NCBI GenBank assembly: GCA_938044775.1
Contig: CALIOE010000131.1
Location: 1 to 38,255, forward strand
Direction: 5' to 3'
Length of the DNA: 38,255 bases
Source of the DNA: an uncultured Rhizobiaceae group bacterium
GTDB taxonomy: Bacteria; Pseudomonadota; Alphaproteobacteria; Rhizobiales; Rhizobiaceae
Both the position numbers and the translations under genes were made by a program. Below are positions 25,710-34,487 of this stretch, piece after piece; within the stretch, counting starts at the first letter, position 1; each line of letters begins with the position of its first letter. The notes below the pieces were generated by a model that had not been told where the DNA came from, searched no databases, and saw only the letters and a program-made list of their open reading frames with translations.

Positions 25710-26525
25710 TCAACGCAAAACGGGCGTCAATTCCTGCTCGGTGCCGGCGCCGTCAGCGACAAGCGTGAAACGCAATGAAACCTTTTCCGGGGCGGCATCT
25801 TTTGGCATGTCAGCAAGGCTGACTGAAAATACTGCGCGTGGCCCATCTATGGAACTGGCTTTGACGGGCGAAAGATACCAGTTGAACGGGCCTTCCACGA
25901 AAATACTGGCCGCTCGTGTTCCCTCAGGCACTTTGGCGTTGACCATCAGATTGCTGCCCTTTGGATCGAACACCACTTCTTCGACCCGTTGCTGGTCTGA
26001 CGCGGCATGTATTAAGTTCTGGTTCGCCGCGACGATGGGGCGCACGACATCGGCCGGCACCACGCCTGATCCTGTTTCGGTCAATTCGAGACTAAACTGA
26101 ACCGGAACGCATATCGTACCGCATATGCCGACGACACCGTTTGCTTTCAGCACGACCGGCCGTCCGGGGTACAAGGGCTCCACGCTGATCGGAAATGTCA
26201 CCGAGTCTTTGTATCCCGCGCTGATTCCGTTTCCATCTCTAAAGAGGCTGGGAACCGGCAGCTTCATTTCAACCTTGGCCGCATTTTGAGATCCCAGAAA
26301 ATTGACCTGCGGTGGAAGCCCTGAAGAACCGGGAGATCGCCAATAGGTTTTCCAGTCCGGCTGCAACTCAAACTGCAGACCTGCATCGATGGTCTTCCCG
26401 TCCGCTGACGGCATCGAAACGAGCCGCATGCGCGCGCCGTCGGTGTCGAACCACGGGCTGTTCCCGGCCTGGGCCGGAAGGATTGACAGCACCCATGCCG
26501 CAATAAGTGAAAGAACTATTCTCAT
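25710..26525 (-). CDS. Secreted DsbD N-terminal-domain-like protein
   Basis: A 271-residue protein with a signal peptide (cleaved after ILPAQA, residue 20) and the immunoglobulin-like fold of the DsbD alpha domain. The family segment DWKTYWRSPGSSGLPPQV (57-74) is clear, and a cysteine pair, Cys135 and Cys139 in GICGTICVPV, is placed like the DsbD pair. No DsbD beta (membrane) or gamma (thioredoxin) domain is present, so it is a stand-alone periplasmic module that could exchange thiols with another protein. The in-frame upstream extension to 26603 places 26 residues before the signal and is probably not translated. It is divergent from yqgE, 79 bases apart. Confidence 0.82.
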   Translation of the reverse strand: MRIVLSLIAAWVLSILPAQAGNSPWFDTDGARMRLVSMPSADGKTIDAGLQFELQPDWKTYWRSPGSSGLPPQVNFLGSQNAAKVEMKLPVPSLFRDGNGISAGYKDSVTFPISVEPLYPGRPVVLKANGVVGICGTICVPVQFSLELTETGSGVVPADVVRPIVAANQNLIHAASDQQRVEEVVFDPKGSNLMVNAKVPEGTRAASIFVEGPFNWYLSPVKASSIDGPRAVFSVSLADMPKDAAPEKVSLRFTLVADGAGTEQELTPVLR

Positions 26526-26604
26526 CAGGTTTAAATAAACCGGCTTCGTCACCAAATCGAGAACATTGCAAACACGAGACTTCATTTCCATGTGATGTTT
26601 CACA

Positions 26605-27234
26605 ATGAGTTCAACCTTGTTAGGCTTGAATGCAGGTAGGGAGATCCGGTCTGATATGAAAAAACATTTCGATCTGAAAGGTCAGTGTTTGATCGCAATG
26701 CCAGGCATGGAGGATCCCCGCTTTTCGCGTGCGGTCATTCTTGTCTGCTCGCACCACTCCGGCGGAGCACTTGGTTTTGTGCTCAACCAACCAGTCCTGC
26801 AACCAAGTTTTGACGACATATTGGAGGAGTTGAATCTGCAAGAGGGATTAGCCCCGGCCGATGCAGACAGGCCAGTCGTCCCTGTCTTCCGTGGGGGACC
26901 AGTAGAACAAGGACGCGGATTCGTTGTTCACTCTCCCGACTATGGCGGCTCTTCCACCACAAGGGTCAGCGACTTCGCCTGCGTCAGTTCTACGCTCGAT
27001 GTGTTGAAAAAGCTGGCGAGTCCCGAACCACCAGTGGATTCCATAATGTTGCTCGGCTATTCGGGCTGGTCGGGTGGGCAACTCGAAGAAGAAATAGCTC
27101 AGAACGGATGGCTGACGGTTCCGGCGACCGCGAAATTGTTGTTCCACACCCATCATGAGATGCAGTACGACACCGCTCTATCCGATTTGGGTATCAGCGA
27201 GGCTGCCCTTTCGGCGAGCGCTGGCCACGCGTGA
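26605..27234 (+). CDS. YqgE/AlgH family protein
   Basis: A 209-residue member of DUF179. The family core begins LKGQCLIAMPGMEDPRFSRAV and includes HHSGGALGFVLNQP, FRGGPVEQGRGFVVH and LGYSGWSGGQLEEEI. AlgH was linked to alginate control in Pseudomonas, but the biochemical role of the family is unresolved. The start is uncertain: ATG 26605 has no clear ribosome-binding site, and ATG 26656 would give 192 residues and an N terminus close to the core. The gene converges on the EAL gene, with only 5 bases between stops. Confidence 0.92.
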   Translation: MSSTLLGLNAGREIRSDMKKHFDLKGQCLIAMPGMEDPRFSRAVILVCSHHSGGALGFVLNQPVLQPSFDDILEELNLQEGLAPADADRPVVPVFRGGPVEQGRGFVVHSPDYGGSSTTRVSDFACVSSTLDVLKKLASPEPPVDSIMLLGYSGWSGGQLEEEIAQNGWLTVPATAKLLFHTHHEMQYDTALSDLGISEAALSASAGHA

Positions 27235-27239
27235 AAGTC

Positions 27240-30140
27240 TCAGCGCTTCAGCGGATAGTCCTGCTGCAATGCTTGAAGCGCAACCTTCGCGGTCATGGGA
27301 GCACCATACAGGAACCCCTGGGCATATTCGCAACCGAGTTGGTGTAGTTCCAGGGCGTCGGTTTCGTCTTCCGCACCTTCTGCAACAACCTCCATACCAA
27401 GATCGTGAGCCATGCCAACGATTGATCGTAAGATGATCGGGCGACCATTTCCGCCGGCATTGGAAACGAAAGACCGGTCAATCTTGATCGTGTCGAAGGG
27501 GAAACGCATGAGATGCGATAGAGAGGAATATCCGGTGCCAAAGTCGTCCAACGACAAGCCGGCACCCAGGTCGCGAACCCGCTGCAGGACATCCGACGAA
27601 TGCTCGGGATTTTCCATGATCAGAGATTCAGTCAGTTCCAGCTTTAATGTGTTGGGCAGAATTTGATTGCGATTCAACACCGTCTTGATGTCATTGATCA
27701 GATCGTGCCTGAGCAATTGGCGGCTTGAGATGTTCACGCTGACGAAAACTGGAACATCTCCAAGTGCCTTTTGCCATTTCGCCAGCTCACTCGCTGCTGA
27801 TTCAAGTGCAAACATCCCCAGAGGAATAATCAGGTTTGTTCGCTCAGCCAAAGGAATGAACTCTGTTGGCGAGATAAGGCCGCGTTGGGGATGCTGCCAG
27901 CGCATAAGGGCTTCAAATCCGACGACCGTTTGTGTTTCCAGCCGGATAATCGGCTGGTAAAACATTTCGAGTTCCTTGCGATCCACCGCGCGGCGAAGCT
28001 CTGTTTCCAGATGCATATTTGGCGCTTGCTGGGTACGAAAACTCGGCCGGAAAGGTTCGATGGAATCGCCGCCCACCCGCTTGGCCTGAAACATGGCCAG
28101 CTCGCCATCCTTGATCATGTCCTCGGCGCTGGTCTGATCTGCGGACCAACTAATGAGACCGATTGAGGCCGTTACAACGATTTCCTTGTCGGCGAAGTTG
28201 ATGGGCGCCTTGAGTGATCGCTTTATTGCGTCGGCGACTGTAGCAACCTTGTCGGGCTCATGCTCTGACAGCAGCAGCAGGGCAAACTGGTCACCACCCA
28301 GGCGCGCCAATGCGTCCTGTGGTTTCAACAGCCGGGTCATTCGTCGCGCGACCGTCAACAAAACCGAGTCGCCTATCGCCAGTCCCATCGTTTCGTTGAT
28401 TTGTGAAAAGCGGTCCAGATTGATGATGAATACGGAGGGGCGCAGTTTTGTTTCCGACCGAGCAAGCGAAATGGCTGTCTCAAGCCGGTCTATGAACAAT
28501 TCCCGGTTTGGGAGTCCCGTGAGATTATCGTGCACAGCATCGTGTAACAGGCGTTCGCGCGAGACCCGCAAATCTGTTACGTCGGTAATGGTGCCGACAC
28601 AGCGCAGCACCTCACCATCGCTGCCAATAACGGGGCGCGCGCGTACATTCATCCAGTGATATTTGCCATTGGCTCCACGCAGCCGGAAATCCTGCGACAC
28701 CCGCCCGCGACGATGATCAAGAATGATGTCCAGCGTCGACTTGAAGCGGTCGCGATCCTCCGGATGCAACAGAACCAGCCATTTGTTCGGCGAACCATTG
28801 ATGTCGCTTGGATGGATTCCAAGGCTCAGGGCTGTTTCTTCGCTGATAAAAATTTCGTCCCGGTCGACGTCCCAGTCCCAGACGGAGTCACCAGAGCCGG
28901 TCAGTGCCAGAGCCTGACGTTCCACGTCGCTGACAAGGCCCTGAACGAGGGCGCCGCCGGCAAAAGCGTGTTGCATTACCGTGAAGGATATCAACAGCAC
29001 TATGAGCACAAGTCCTCCGCCCAGCGCAGGCTGAATGATATCGTTGTCCAATTGCCCGCTGATGGTCATGTAGGCACCGCAAACCCAGGTGATGATGAGC
29101 AGCCAGGTGGGAATCAACAAAATGGCGCGATCAAACCCTCGAAAGCTGAGAACCAGAACGATTATCAGGCCGAGGACAGCAGTTGCCGCAATTGAAAAGC
29201 GCGCAATGCCAACAGCCTCGGATGGCGCAAATACCGCGGCAGCGATCAACCCTACAAGACCAACCAGCCAGCCAAGAATCAGGTAGTTGTAACGCGTGTT
29301 CCAGCGATTCAGATGCAGGTAGGCATAGAGGAAGACCAGAAGACTGGCAGCGATGAACACCTCAGTGCAGGCACGCCAGATGTTTTGGTCGCCCGGGGCA
29401 AGCGAAACGATCTTGCTCAAAAATCCGAAGTCGACGCAAACATAGGCAAGAACAGCCCAGGCGAGCGCTGCGGTTGCCGGGAACATCGCCGAGCCTTTCA
29501 CGACAAACAGGATCGTCAGGAACACGGCAAGCAGGCCCGCGATACCCAATACGATACCTTCATAGAGAGTGTAGCTGTTGACGGCGTCTTTGTAGGCGTC
29601 CGGTTCCCAAAGGGTCAGTTGGTTTACGTCATCATCGGCGAGTTCGGCAACAAAGGTGACCACCGATCCGGGGTTGAGGGTAATGCGAAAAATGTCGGCG
29701 TCGGGATCTGATTGCCTGTCCAGCGTAAACCCCTCGCTGGGCGTAATGGACCTGATGCGCGCATTTCCCAAATCGGGCCATATCAGCCCTGAATTTGCCA
29801 ACCTGAAGTGTGGTGCCACGATCAGTCGGTCGATCTGCTGGTCTGAATTGTTGGCCAAGGCAAAAGTCAACCAGTTTCCGGTCGACTCTTCAGCGTCGGA
29901 GCGCACTTCAATCCGATTCACAATGCTTTGTGCGTCAGGCACCGTGGTAACTTGAATCTGGGGACCGGCGCCGCTGTATAAATCGTAGGATTTTGTCAGA
30001 TCAATCGCGGCTTGATCAGGCGCTACTTCAACGGCCTCCAAAGCGTCGGCCTGCGAACCAAAAAAGAAGACACAAATCAGCGCCAGAACGTACGAAACGG
30101 TCTGTATGGCTCGCTTCAGGTTTTGTACGCCGTCTACCAT
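27240..30140 (-). CDS. Membrane PAS-GGDEF-EAL protein with a periplasmic sensor domain
   Basis: A 966-residue signalling protein. Order: signal peptide or N-terminal helix (12-34), periplasmic beta-rich domain (about 40-185) resembling the 7TMR-DISM extracellular class, about seven membrane helices (195-400), PAS domain (about 410-525), GGDEF (535-700) and EAL (705-960). The GGDEF site reads GGDQF (615-619), and the first metal aspartate is Asn574 (INLDRF), so diguanylate cyclase activity is doubtful. The EAL domain is complete: EAL at 743-745, Asn803, Glu835 or Glu838, DDFGTGYSS (865-873), Lys886, Glu921 and Gln941, so c-di-GMP breakdown is likely. It lies downstream of the GNAT gene with a 112-base gap. 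The ligand of the periplasmic domain is unknown. Confidence 0.88.
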   Translation of the reverse strand: MVDGVQNLKRAIQTVSYVLALICVFFFGSQADALEAVEVAPDQAAIDLTKSYDLYSGAGPQIQVTTVPDAQSIVNRIEVRSDAEESTGNWLTFALANNSDQQIDRLIVAPHFRLANSGLIWPDLGNARIRSITPSEGFTLDRQSDPDADIFRITLNPGSVVTFVAELADDDVNQLTLWEPDAYKDAVNSYTLYEGIVLGIAGLLAVFLTILFVVKGSAMFPATAALAWAVLAYVCVDFGFLSKIVSLAPGDQNIWRACTEVFIAASLLVFLYAYLHLNRWNTRYNYLILGWLVGLVGLIAAAVFAPSEAVGIARFSIAATAVLGLIIVLVLSFRGFDRAILLIPTWLLIITWVCGAYMTISGQLDNDIIQPALGGGLVLIVLLISFTVMQHAFAGGALVQGLVSDVERQALALTGSGDSVWDWDVDRDEIFISEETALSLGIHPSDINGSPNKWLVLLHPEDRDRFKSTLDIILDHRRGRVSQDFRLRGANGKYHWMNVRARPVIGSDGEVLRCVGTITDVTDLRVSRERLLHDAVHDNLTGLPNRELFIDRLETAISLARSETKLRPSVFIINLDRFSQINETMGLAIGDSVLLTVARRMTRLLKPQDALARLGGDQFALLLLSEHEPDKVATVADAIKRSLKAPINFADKEIVVTASIGLISWSADQTSAEDMIKDGELAMFQAKRVGGDSIEPFRPSFRTQQAPNMHLETELRRAVDRKELEMFYQPIIRLETQTVVGFEALMRWQHPQRGLISPTEFIPLAERTNLIIPLGMFALESAASELAKWQKALGDVPVFVSVNISSRQLLRHDLINDIKTVLNRNQILPNTLKLELTESLIMENPEHSSDVLQRVRDLGAGLSLDDFGTGYSSLSHLMRFPFDTIKIDRSFVSNAGGNGRPIILRSIVGMAHDLGMEVVAEGAEDETDALELHQLGCEYAQGFLYGAPMTAKVALQALQQDYPLKR

Positions 30141-30252
30141 TCCCGTCAGCGTGCCGCTTCAGATTTCAGTGGGTTTTTGATACGTGAGAACCCCCGTTGC
30201 GTAAATGTTAACAGCGGCGGAAGTTGGGGAGCATTGTGCCACATATGCCGGG

Positions 30253-30864
30253 TCAGGAGCCAAATTGAGGCGTTTCGACATCCGGATCAGTCGAAAGGCG
30301 GGCAAACAAGTGATGATCACGCCATTCATCGTTGATTTTCAGATAGGCTCTTGCAATGCCCTCGCGCTGGAATCCGCAGCTTTCCAGCAACCGCTGCGAC
30401 CGTTCGTTCTCAATGATCGTTGCTGCCTCAATTCGGTGCAGCTTGTGATGTCGAAATGCGCACTCACATACCGTAAGAACCGCCTCGCGCATGATGCCCT
30501 TGCCGGCATAGGCTTCGCCCATCCAATAGCCCAGGGTTGCTGTATCAGCGACACCATGCCTGATATTGCTGAGCGTCAAGCCGCCCAGCAGAACAGCAGG
30601 ATCTTCGCGTTCAAACAGAAACCAAGGTAGTCCACGGCCTGCATTTATTTCCGATTCCTGACGTCTGAGACGCTGCCGGAAAGCTGCGCGGGATAGTTCG
30701 TCCCGTGCCCATTTCGGCTCAAAGGGTCGCAAAAAGTCGGCGCTCTCGCGGCGTAGTTTTGCCCAGGCTGCGTAATGATCCGGGTGTGGTCGCTGCAATA
30801 TCAAGCGCCGCGTGGTGAGGACCGAAGGGCCAGGAAACCGAGAAGCGAAATTCAGCAGCCGCAT
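30253..30864 (-). CDS. GNAT family N-acetyltransferase (RimJ/RimL-like)
   Basis: A 203-residue GNAT protein of the RimJ type. The acetyl-CoA-binding segment is LGYWMGEAYAGKGIMREAVL, matching the R/Q-x-x-G-x-G/A motif. IENERSQRLLESCGFQREGIA and the RAYLKINDEWRDHHLFA end are typical of ribosomal-protein alanine acetyltransferases. The substrate is not determined. GGAGG (plus 30876-30880) lies 11 bases before the start and overlaps the M16 stop, so it is probably co-translated with the peptidase gene upstream. A C-terminal tail, STDPDVETPQFGS, is extra to the family core. Confidence 0.88.
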   Translation of the reverse strand: MRLLNFASRFPGPSVLTTRRLILQRPHPDHYAAWAKLRRESADFLRPFEPKWARDELSRAAFRQRLRRQESEINAGRGLPWFLFEREDPAVLLGGLTLSNIRHGVADTATLGYWMGEAYAGKGIMREAVLTVCECAFRHHKLHRIEAATIIENERSQRLLESCGFQREGIARAYLKINDEWRDHHLFARLSTDPDVETPQFGS

Positions 30865-30879
30865 TTCGCAAAACGCCTC

Positions 30880-32265
30880 CTATTGTGCCGCTTCCGGCAC
30901 CCGCGTGCCAAGCTGCCCGGCAATATCAGCGAGCCCGGGTAGTTTTGCAATTGGTCCGATTGCAGCGATGGTGGGCATGCTTTCGGTGAACAGACGGTCA
31001 GCAAGATCGCGCAAACGCTCAACCGTTAATGCAGAAAGCCTTTCCATTAGTTCCTCATTGGAAATTGGTCTTCCGAAAAGCAATATTTGTCGAGCTATCT
31101 GTGCTGATCGCGATGCAGGGCTTTCCATGCTCATCATCAGACCGGCCCCGATTTGCGCACGCGCACGGTCAAGCTCCTCCTGCTCGATCTGCTTACCCGA
31201 CTTACGTATCTCCTCAAGCAGGACCGGGATCAGTTCGGGGATGTCGGCGTCTTCTGTGGCGGCATGAATACCGAACACACCCGTATCAGAGAAACCCCAA
31301 TGAAACGAGTATACGGAGTAGCAAAGCCCTCGCTTCTCCCGGACTTCTTGAAACAATCGCGATGACATCCCCCCTCCCATGAGGGTGGCGAGCACCTGCG
31401 ATGCGTAGAAATCCCTGGCGTGGTATGCGCGCCCTTCAAACCCAAGAACAATCTGCGCTTCCATCAAATCCTTTTGTTGACGGATCTCTCCACCCGTGTA
31501 GCAGCAGGCTTCGGGTTCCCGGGGCAGCGTGCTGCCGAATTCAGAAAAGCGCGATTCAGCCATTTTCACGATGGCGTCGTGATCCACTGCGCCGGACGCT
31601 GAAAGAACCATGTTTGGTCCATGATAGTGGTCGGACAGGTAGCTGCGCAGATTGTCGGCATCAAAAGACGATACCGTTTCTGGAGTACCCATGATCGGGC
31701 GCCCAAGTGCCTGATTAGAAAAGCACGCCGATTGAAAATTATCGAACACCACATCTTCCGGGCTGTCCTGAGCCGCGCCGATCTCCTGCAAAATCACATG
31801 CTGTTCGCGCTTGAGTTCAGCGGTTTCAAATGTCGAGTGGTTGAGGATGTCTGACAAAATATCAATCGCCAGCGGCACATCATTTTTCAGGACCCGGGCA
31901 TAGAAGGATGTCGTTTCAGCACTGGTCGCAGCATTGACATCTCCCCCAACATTTTCAATTTGCGTGGCAATGTCCCGCGCAGTGCGGTTTTTCGTGCCCT
32001 TGAACGCCATGTGCTCGAGCAGGTGGGCAATACCGTGTTCCGTCGGTAACTCGTCCCGTGCGCCGGCCTTGACCCAAACACCAAGCGCTGCACTTTCGAG
32101 GTGATCCATACGGTCGGTGACAATTGTCATGCCGTTGGAAAGGTTGGAAATTTGAATGTTGCGGGGCAGGCTGGCCGCTTTTCTGGCAGCGGCGGGAACA
32201 GTTTCTGTATTACTGGATACCATCGGCAACGGCGCCTCCCAACGCCGAAAGTTCTCATAGTTCAT
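30880..32265 (-). CDS. M16 family zinc peptidase (processing-peptidase-like)
   Basis: A 461-residue insulinase-type peptidase. The inverted zinc motif HLLEH (His81, Glu84, His85) lies in IAHLLEHMAFKG, and the distal Glu161 (VILQEIGAA) is 77 residues on from Glu84, as expected. The second half holds the non-catalytic M16 domain with GLCYSVYSFH. It is close to mitochondrial processing peptidase beta-type proteins of alphaproteobacteria. The first 35 residues precede the usual start of the fold, so a later start (32223, residue 15) is possible. It begins 11 bases after thrC, likely in one transcript. Confidence 0.93.
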   Translation of the reverse strand: MNYENFRRWEAPLPMVSSNTETVPAAARKAASLPRNIQISNLSNGMTIVTDRMDHLESAALGVWVKAGARDELPTEHGIAHLLEHMAFKGTKNRTARDIATQIENVGGDVNAATSAETTSFYARVLKNDVPLAIDILSDILNHSTFETAELKREQHVILQEIGAAQDSPEDVVFDNFQSACFSNQALGRPIMGTPETVSSFDADNLRSYLSDHYHGPNMVLSASGAVDHDAIVKMAESRFSEFGSTLPREPEACCYTGGEIRQQKDLMEAQIVLGFEGRAYHARDFYASQVLATLMGGGMSSRLFQEVREKRGLCYSVYSFHWGFSDTGVFGIHAATEDADIPELIPVLLEEIRKSGKQIEQEELDRARAQIGAGLMMSMESPASRSAQIARQILLFGRPISNEELMERLSALTVERLRDLADRLFTESMPTIAAIGPIAKLPGLADIAGQLGTRVPEAAQ

Positions 32266-32276
32266 GAGCCTGGCTG

Positions 32277-33674
32277 CTAGAGACCGGCTCTTGAGCGGGA
32301 AGAAATGAAGTCTTCGACGGCGCCCAAATCGTTGGGCAACACTGTGAAGCGTTCCTCTCCGTCCATCAAGTCCTTCGATCGGGGTGGAAGGGGAGGTCGG
32401 AAACCTGATGCTGCTTCAACGGCGTCTGGAAATTTTGCCGGATGAGCTGTACCAAGAACCACCATCGGAGTGGCTGATGGCGCAAGCAACCCAGCGACAT
32501 GAACCCCAACTGCCGTGTGAGGATCCAGAAGGTATCCACAGCTGTCAAAGACCTTGCCTATCGTTGAAGCTACAGCGTGTTCATCCGCTCGACCCGCGCG
32601 AAAATCGCGTTTGATGGCCCGATATGTTTTGTCGTCCAGGGTGAAGGCTCCAGATTGTGCCAGCGACGACATTGCGCGCTTCACGCTGTCTGCATCCCGG
32701 TCCCCGGCATCGTACAAAAGGCGCTCAAAATTCGACGAAACCTGAATGTCCATGCTCGGTGAAGTCGTAGCGTGAACGCCTGCGATTTCGTAGCGACCCG
32801 TTTCCAGGGTGCGGGACAAAATATCATTGCTGTTGGTCGCAATGACCAACTGCTCAATGGGTAATCCCATCCGTTTTGCGGCGTAACCGGCAAAAATATC
32901 GCCGAAATTGCCGGTTGGAACGGTGAAAGATACGGGCCTGTCGGGGGCTCCCAAAGAAGCGGCAGCTGAAAAATAGTATACGATCTGGGCCATTATTCGA
33001 CCCCAGTTAATCGAATTCACGCCCGACAGCCTCTGCTGATCGCGAAAGGTGTGATGATTGAACATGGCTTTCACCAGCGCCTGGCAATCGTCGAAATTGC
33101 CTTCAATGGCAATTGCGTGGACATTCGCATCAGCAACGCCCGTCATTTGCCATCGCTGGACATCGGATACCTTGCCGTGGGGAAAGAGGATGAAGATGTC
33201 GGAATTATCACGTCCGCGAAAGGCCTCTATGGCCGCACCGCCGGTGTCGCCCGATGTCGCGCCGGCAATGGTCAGCTTCTCACCGCGCTCAGCAAGGATG
33301 TGGTCGACCATGCGCGCAAGCAGCTGCATTGCAACATCCTTGAACGCCAGCGTGGGACCATGAAACAACTCCAGCACGAACTCGTTTGTGCCAGTCTGAA
33401 TCAGGGAAGCAACGGCCGGGTGGCCGAAGGTAGCATAAGCGTCGTCGACCATCCTGTTGAAAACGACAGCGGGTATTTCGTCGCCCACATACGGAGCCAG
33501 AACCGCCTTCGCGACCTCGGTATAGGGCTGTCCGGCAAAACTCTGAATTTGAGCTTTGTCCAACTCCGGCCAGAATTCTGGAACATACAAGCCGCCGTCG
33601 CGCGCAAGCCCTGCCAGAACGGCGTCGCAAAAGCCTAAAGTGGGCGCATCGCCTCTGGTGCTGAGATACTTCAT
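32277..33674 (-). CDS. thrC: Threonine synthase
   Basis: A 465-residue PLP enzyme that converts O-phosphohomoserine to threonine. The N terminus MKYLSTRGDAPTLGF is a family signature. The PLP lysine is Lys112 in TLAFKDVAMQ, and the phosphate loop segment is TVPTGNFGDIFAGYAAKRMG. It works after ThrB, which is encoded 8 kb upstream. The start at 33674 has no obvious Shine-Dalgarno, but the signature fixes it. It is divergent from the lipoprotein gene, 135 bases apart, and runs straight into the M16 gene. Confidence 0.97.
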   Translation of the reverse strand: MKYLSTRGDAPTLGFCDAVLAGLARDGGLYVPEFWPELDKAQIQSFAGQPYTEVAKAVLAPYVGDEIPAVVFNRMVDDAYATFGHPAVASLIQTGTNEFVLELFHGPTLAFKDVAMQLLARMVDHILAERGEKLTIAGATSGDTGGAAIEAFRGRDNSDIFILFPHGKVSDVQRWQMTGVADANVHAIAIEGNFDDCQALVKAMFNHHTFRDQQRLSGVNSINWGRIMAQIVYYFSAAASLGAPDRPVSFTVPTGNFGDIFAGYAAKRMGLPIEQLVIATNSNDILSRTLETGRYEIAGVHATTSPSMDIQVSSNFERLLYDAGDRDADSVKRAMSSLAQSGAFTLDDKTYRAIKRDFRAGRADEHAVASTIGKVFDSCGYLLDPHTAVGVHVAGLLAPSATPMVVLGTAHPAKFPDAVEAASGFRPPLPPRSKDLMDGEERFTVLPNDLGAVEDFISSRSRAGL

Positions 33675-33809
33675 CGGGTCAAGTGTGGTTTGGAATGATT
33701 GTTGTCGTTAGTAAGGGCACTCGCCGGGGGAATTCAACCCGCATGGCTCGTATTGTTGTTGCGGCTTTGATAAAGAGTGAAAAGTTTGGTTTTTGGGGTC
33801 CAGAATATC

Positions 33810-34460
33810 ATGAAAGAGCACGATCAGTTCAATCGAACGAACGCTTCGACTCGGCATTTGGCGGTTTTGGTGTCACTTCTGGTCCTCGCGGGTTGTCAAA
33901 CCTCGGGTTTGCTGGGCAGCGTCGGTAGCGACGATGCCGCGTCCAAGCCAGACGCAGGTCAGCAGACCGCTGCCGCTGAGCCTGCGCCTCGCGGAACCAA
34001 TCCAAACGCCCGAACACGTCTGAAGAACACCCGCACTGCGCTGACCGACTATTGCCCGTCGGTCAGGCTGCGAGATGGCACTGAGGCCTACAGAGTTGTG
34101 CCTAAGGGTGCTGACCAGCAAGACGCTGATAAAGTGCAGTATCAGGCAACGATCGTCAGTGTTGCCCGCGAGTGTTCATACGTTGGAGAAAACCTGGAGA
34201 TAAAAGTTGGTGCCCGAGGGCGCGTCATTACCGGCCCGGCCGGTAAACCGGGTGAATTTCAGGTGCCGGTTCGGGTCGCTGTGACCGAAGGTGGAGACAC
34301 GATCTACAGCAAACTGTATCGCCCGACAGCGACCATCCCGGCAGGTTCGGCCAGCAACAGGTTTTCGTTTGTCGACCAAAACGTTGTCATTCCAGCACCC
34401 CGGAACACCAATGTACGCATCTATATCGGCTTCGATCCGGGGCCCTATAAGACACCTTGA
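33810..34460 (+). CDS. Putative lipoprotein of unknown family
   Basis: A 216-residue protein with a typical lipobox LVLAGC (Cys29) after a hydrophobic run, so it is probably anchored to the outer membrane. After the cysteine come about 55 residues of Ala/Ser/Pro/Asp-rich linker (GLLGSVGSDDAASK). A beta-rich C-terminal domain follows with DYCPSVRLRDGTEAY, ARECSYVG, and an ending NVRIYIGFDPGPYKTP. Two cysteines in the domain (DYCPSV and RECSYV) could pair. I do not recognise the family, though such proteins are common near thrC in rhizobia. GTG 33777 is an alternative start that would put 11 extra residues before the signal. A hairpin overlaps its stop. Confidence 0.72.
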   Translation: MKEHDQFNRTNASTRHLAVLVSLLVLAGCQTSGLLGSVGSDDAASKPDAGQQTAAAEPAPRGTNPNARTRLKNTRTALTDYCPSVRLRDGTEAYRVVPKGADQQDADKVQYQATIVSVARECSYVGENLEIKVGARGRVITGPAGKPGEFQVPVRVAVTEGGDTIYSKLYRPTATIPAGSASNRFSFVDQNVVIPAPRNTNVRIYIGFDPGPYKTP

Positions 34461-34487
34461 CGGCCTCAGCTAGACCTTCAGGCCGTC
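34459..34487. terminator. Hairpin spanning two convergent stops
   Basis: GACGGCCT (34459-34466) pairs with AGGCCGTC (34480-34487). The loop contains the minus-strand stop (34470-34472), and the left arm includes the plus-strand TGA. There is no T-run on either side, so it is more likely an RNA 3'-end stabiliser or a chance fold than a classical terminator. Confidence 0.4.

Noticed and set aside
33051..33638. A 195-codon plus-strand frame opposite thrC
   Set aside because: It is fully inside thrC with no start signal or domain.
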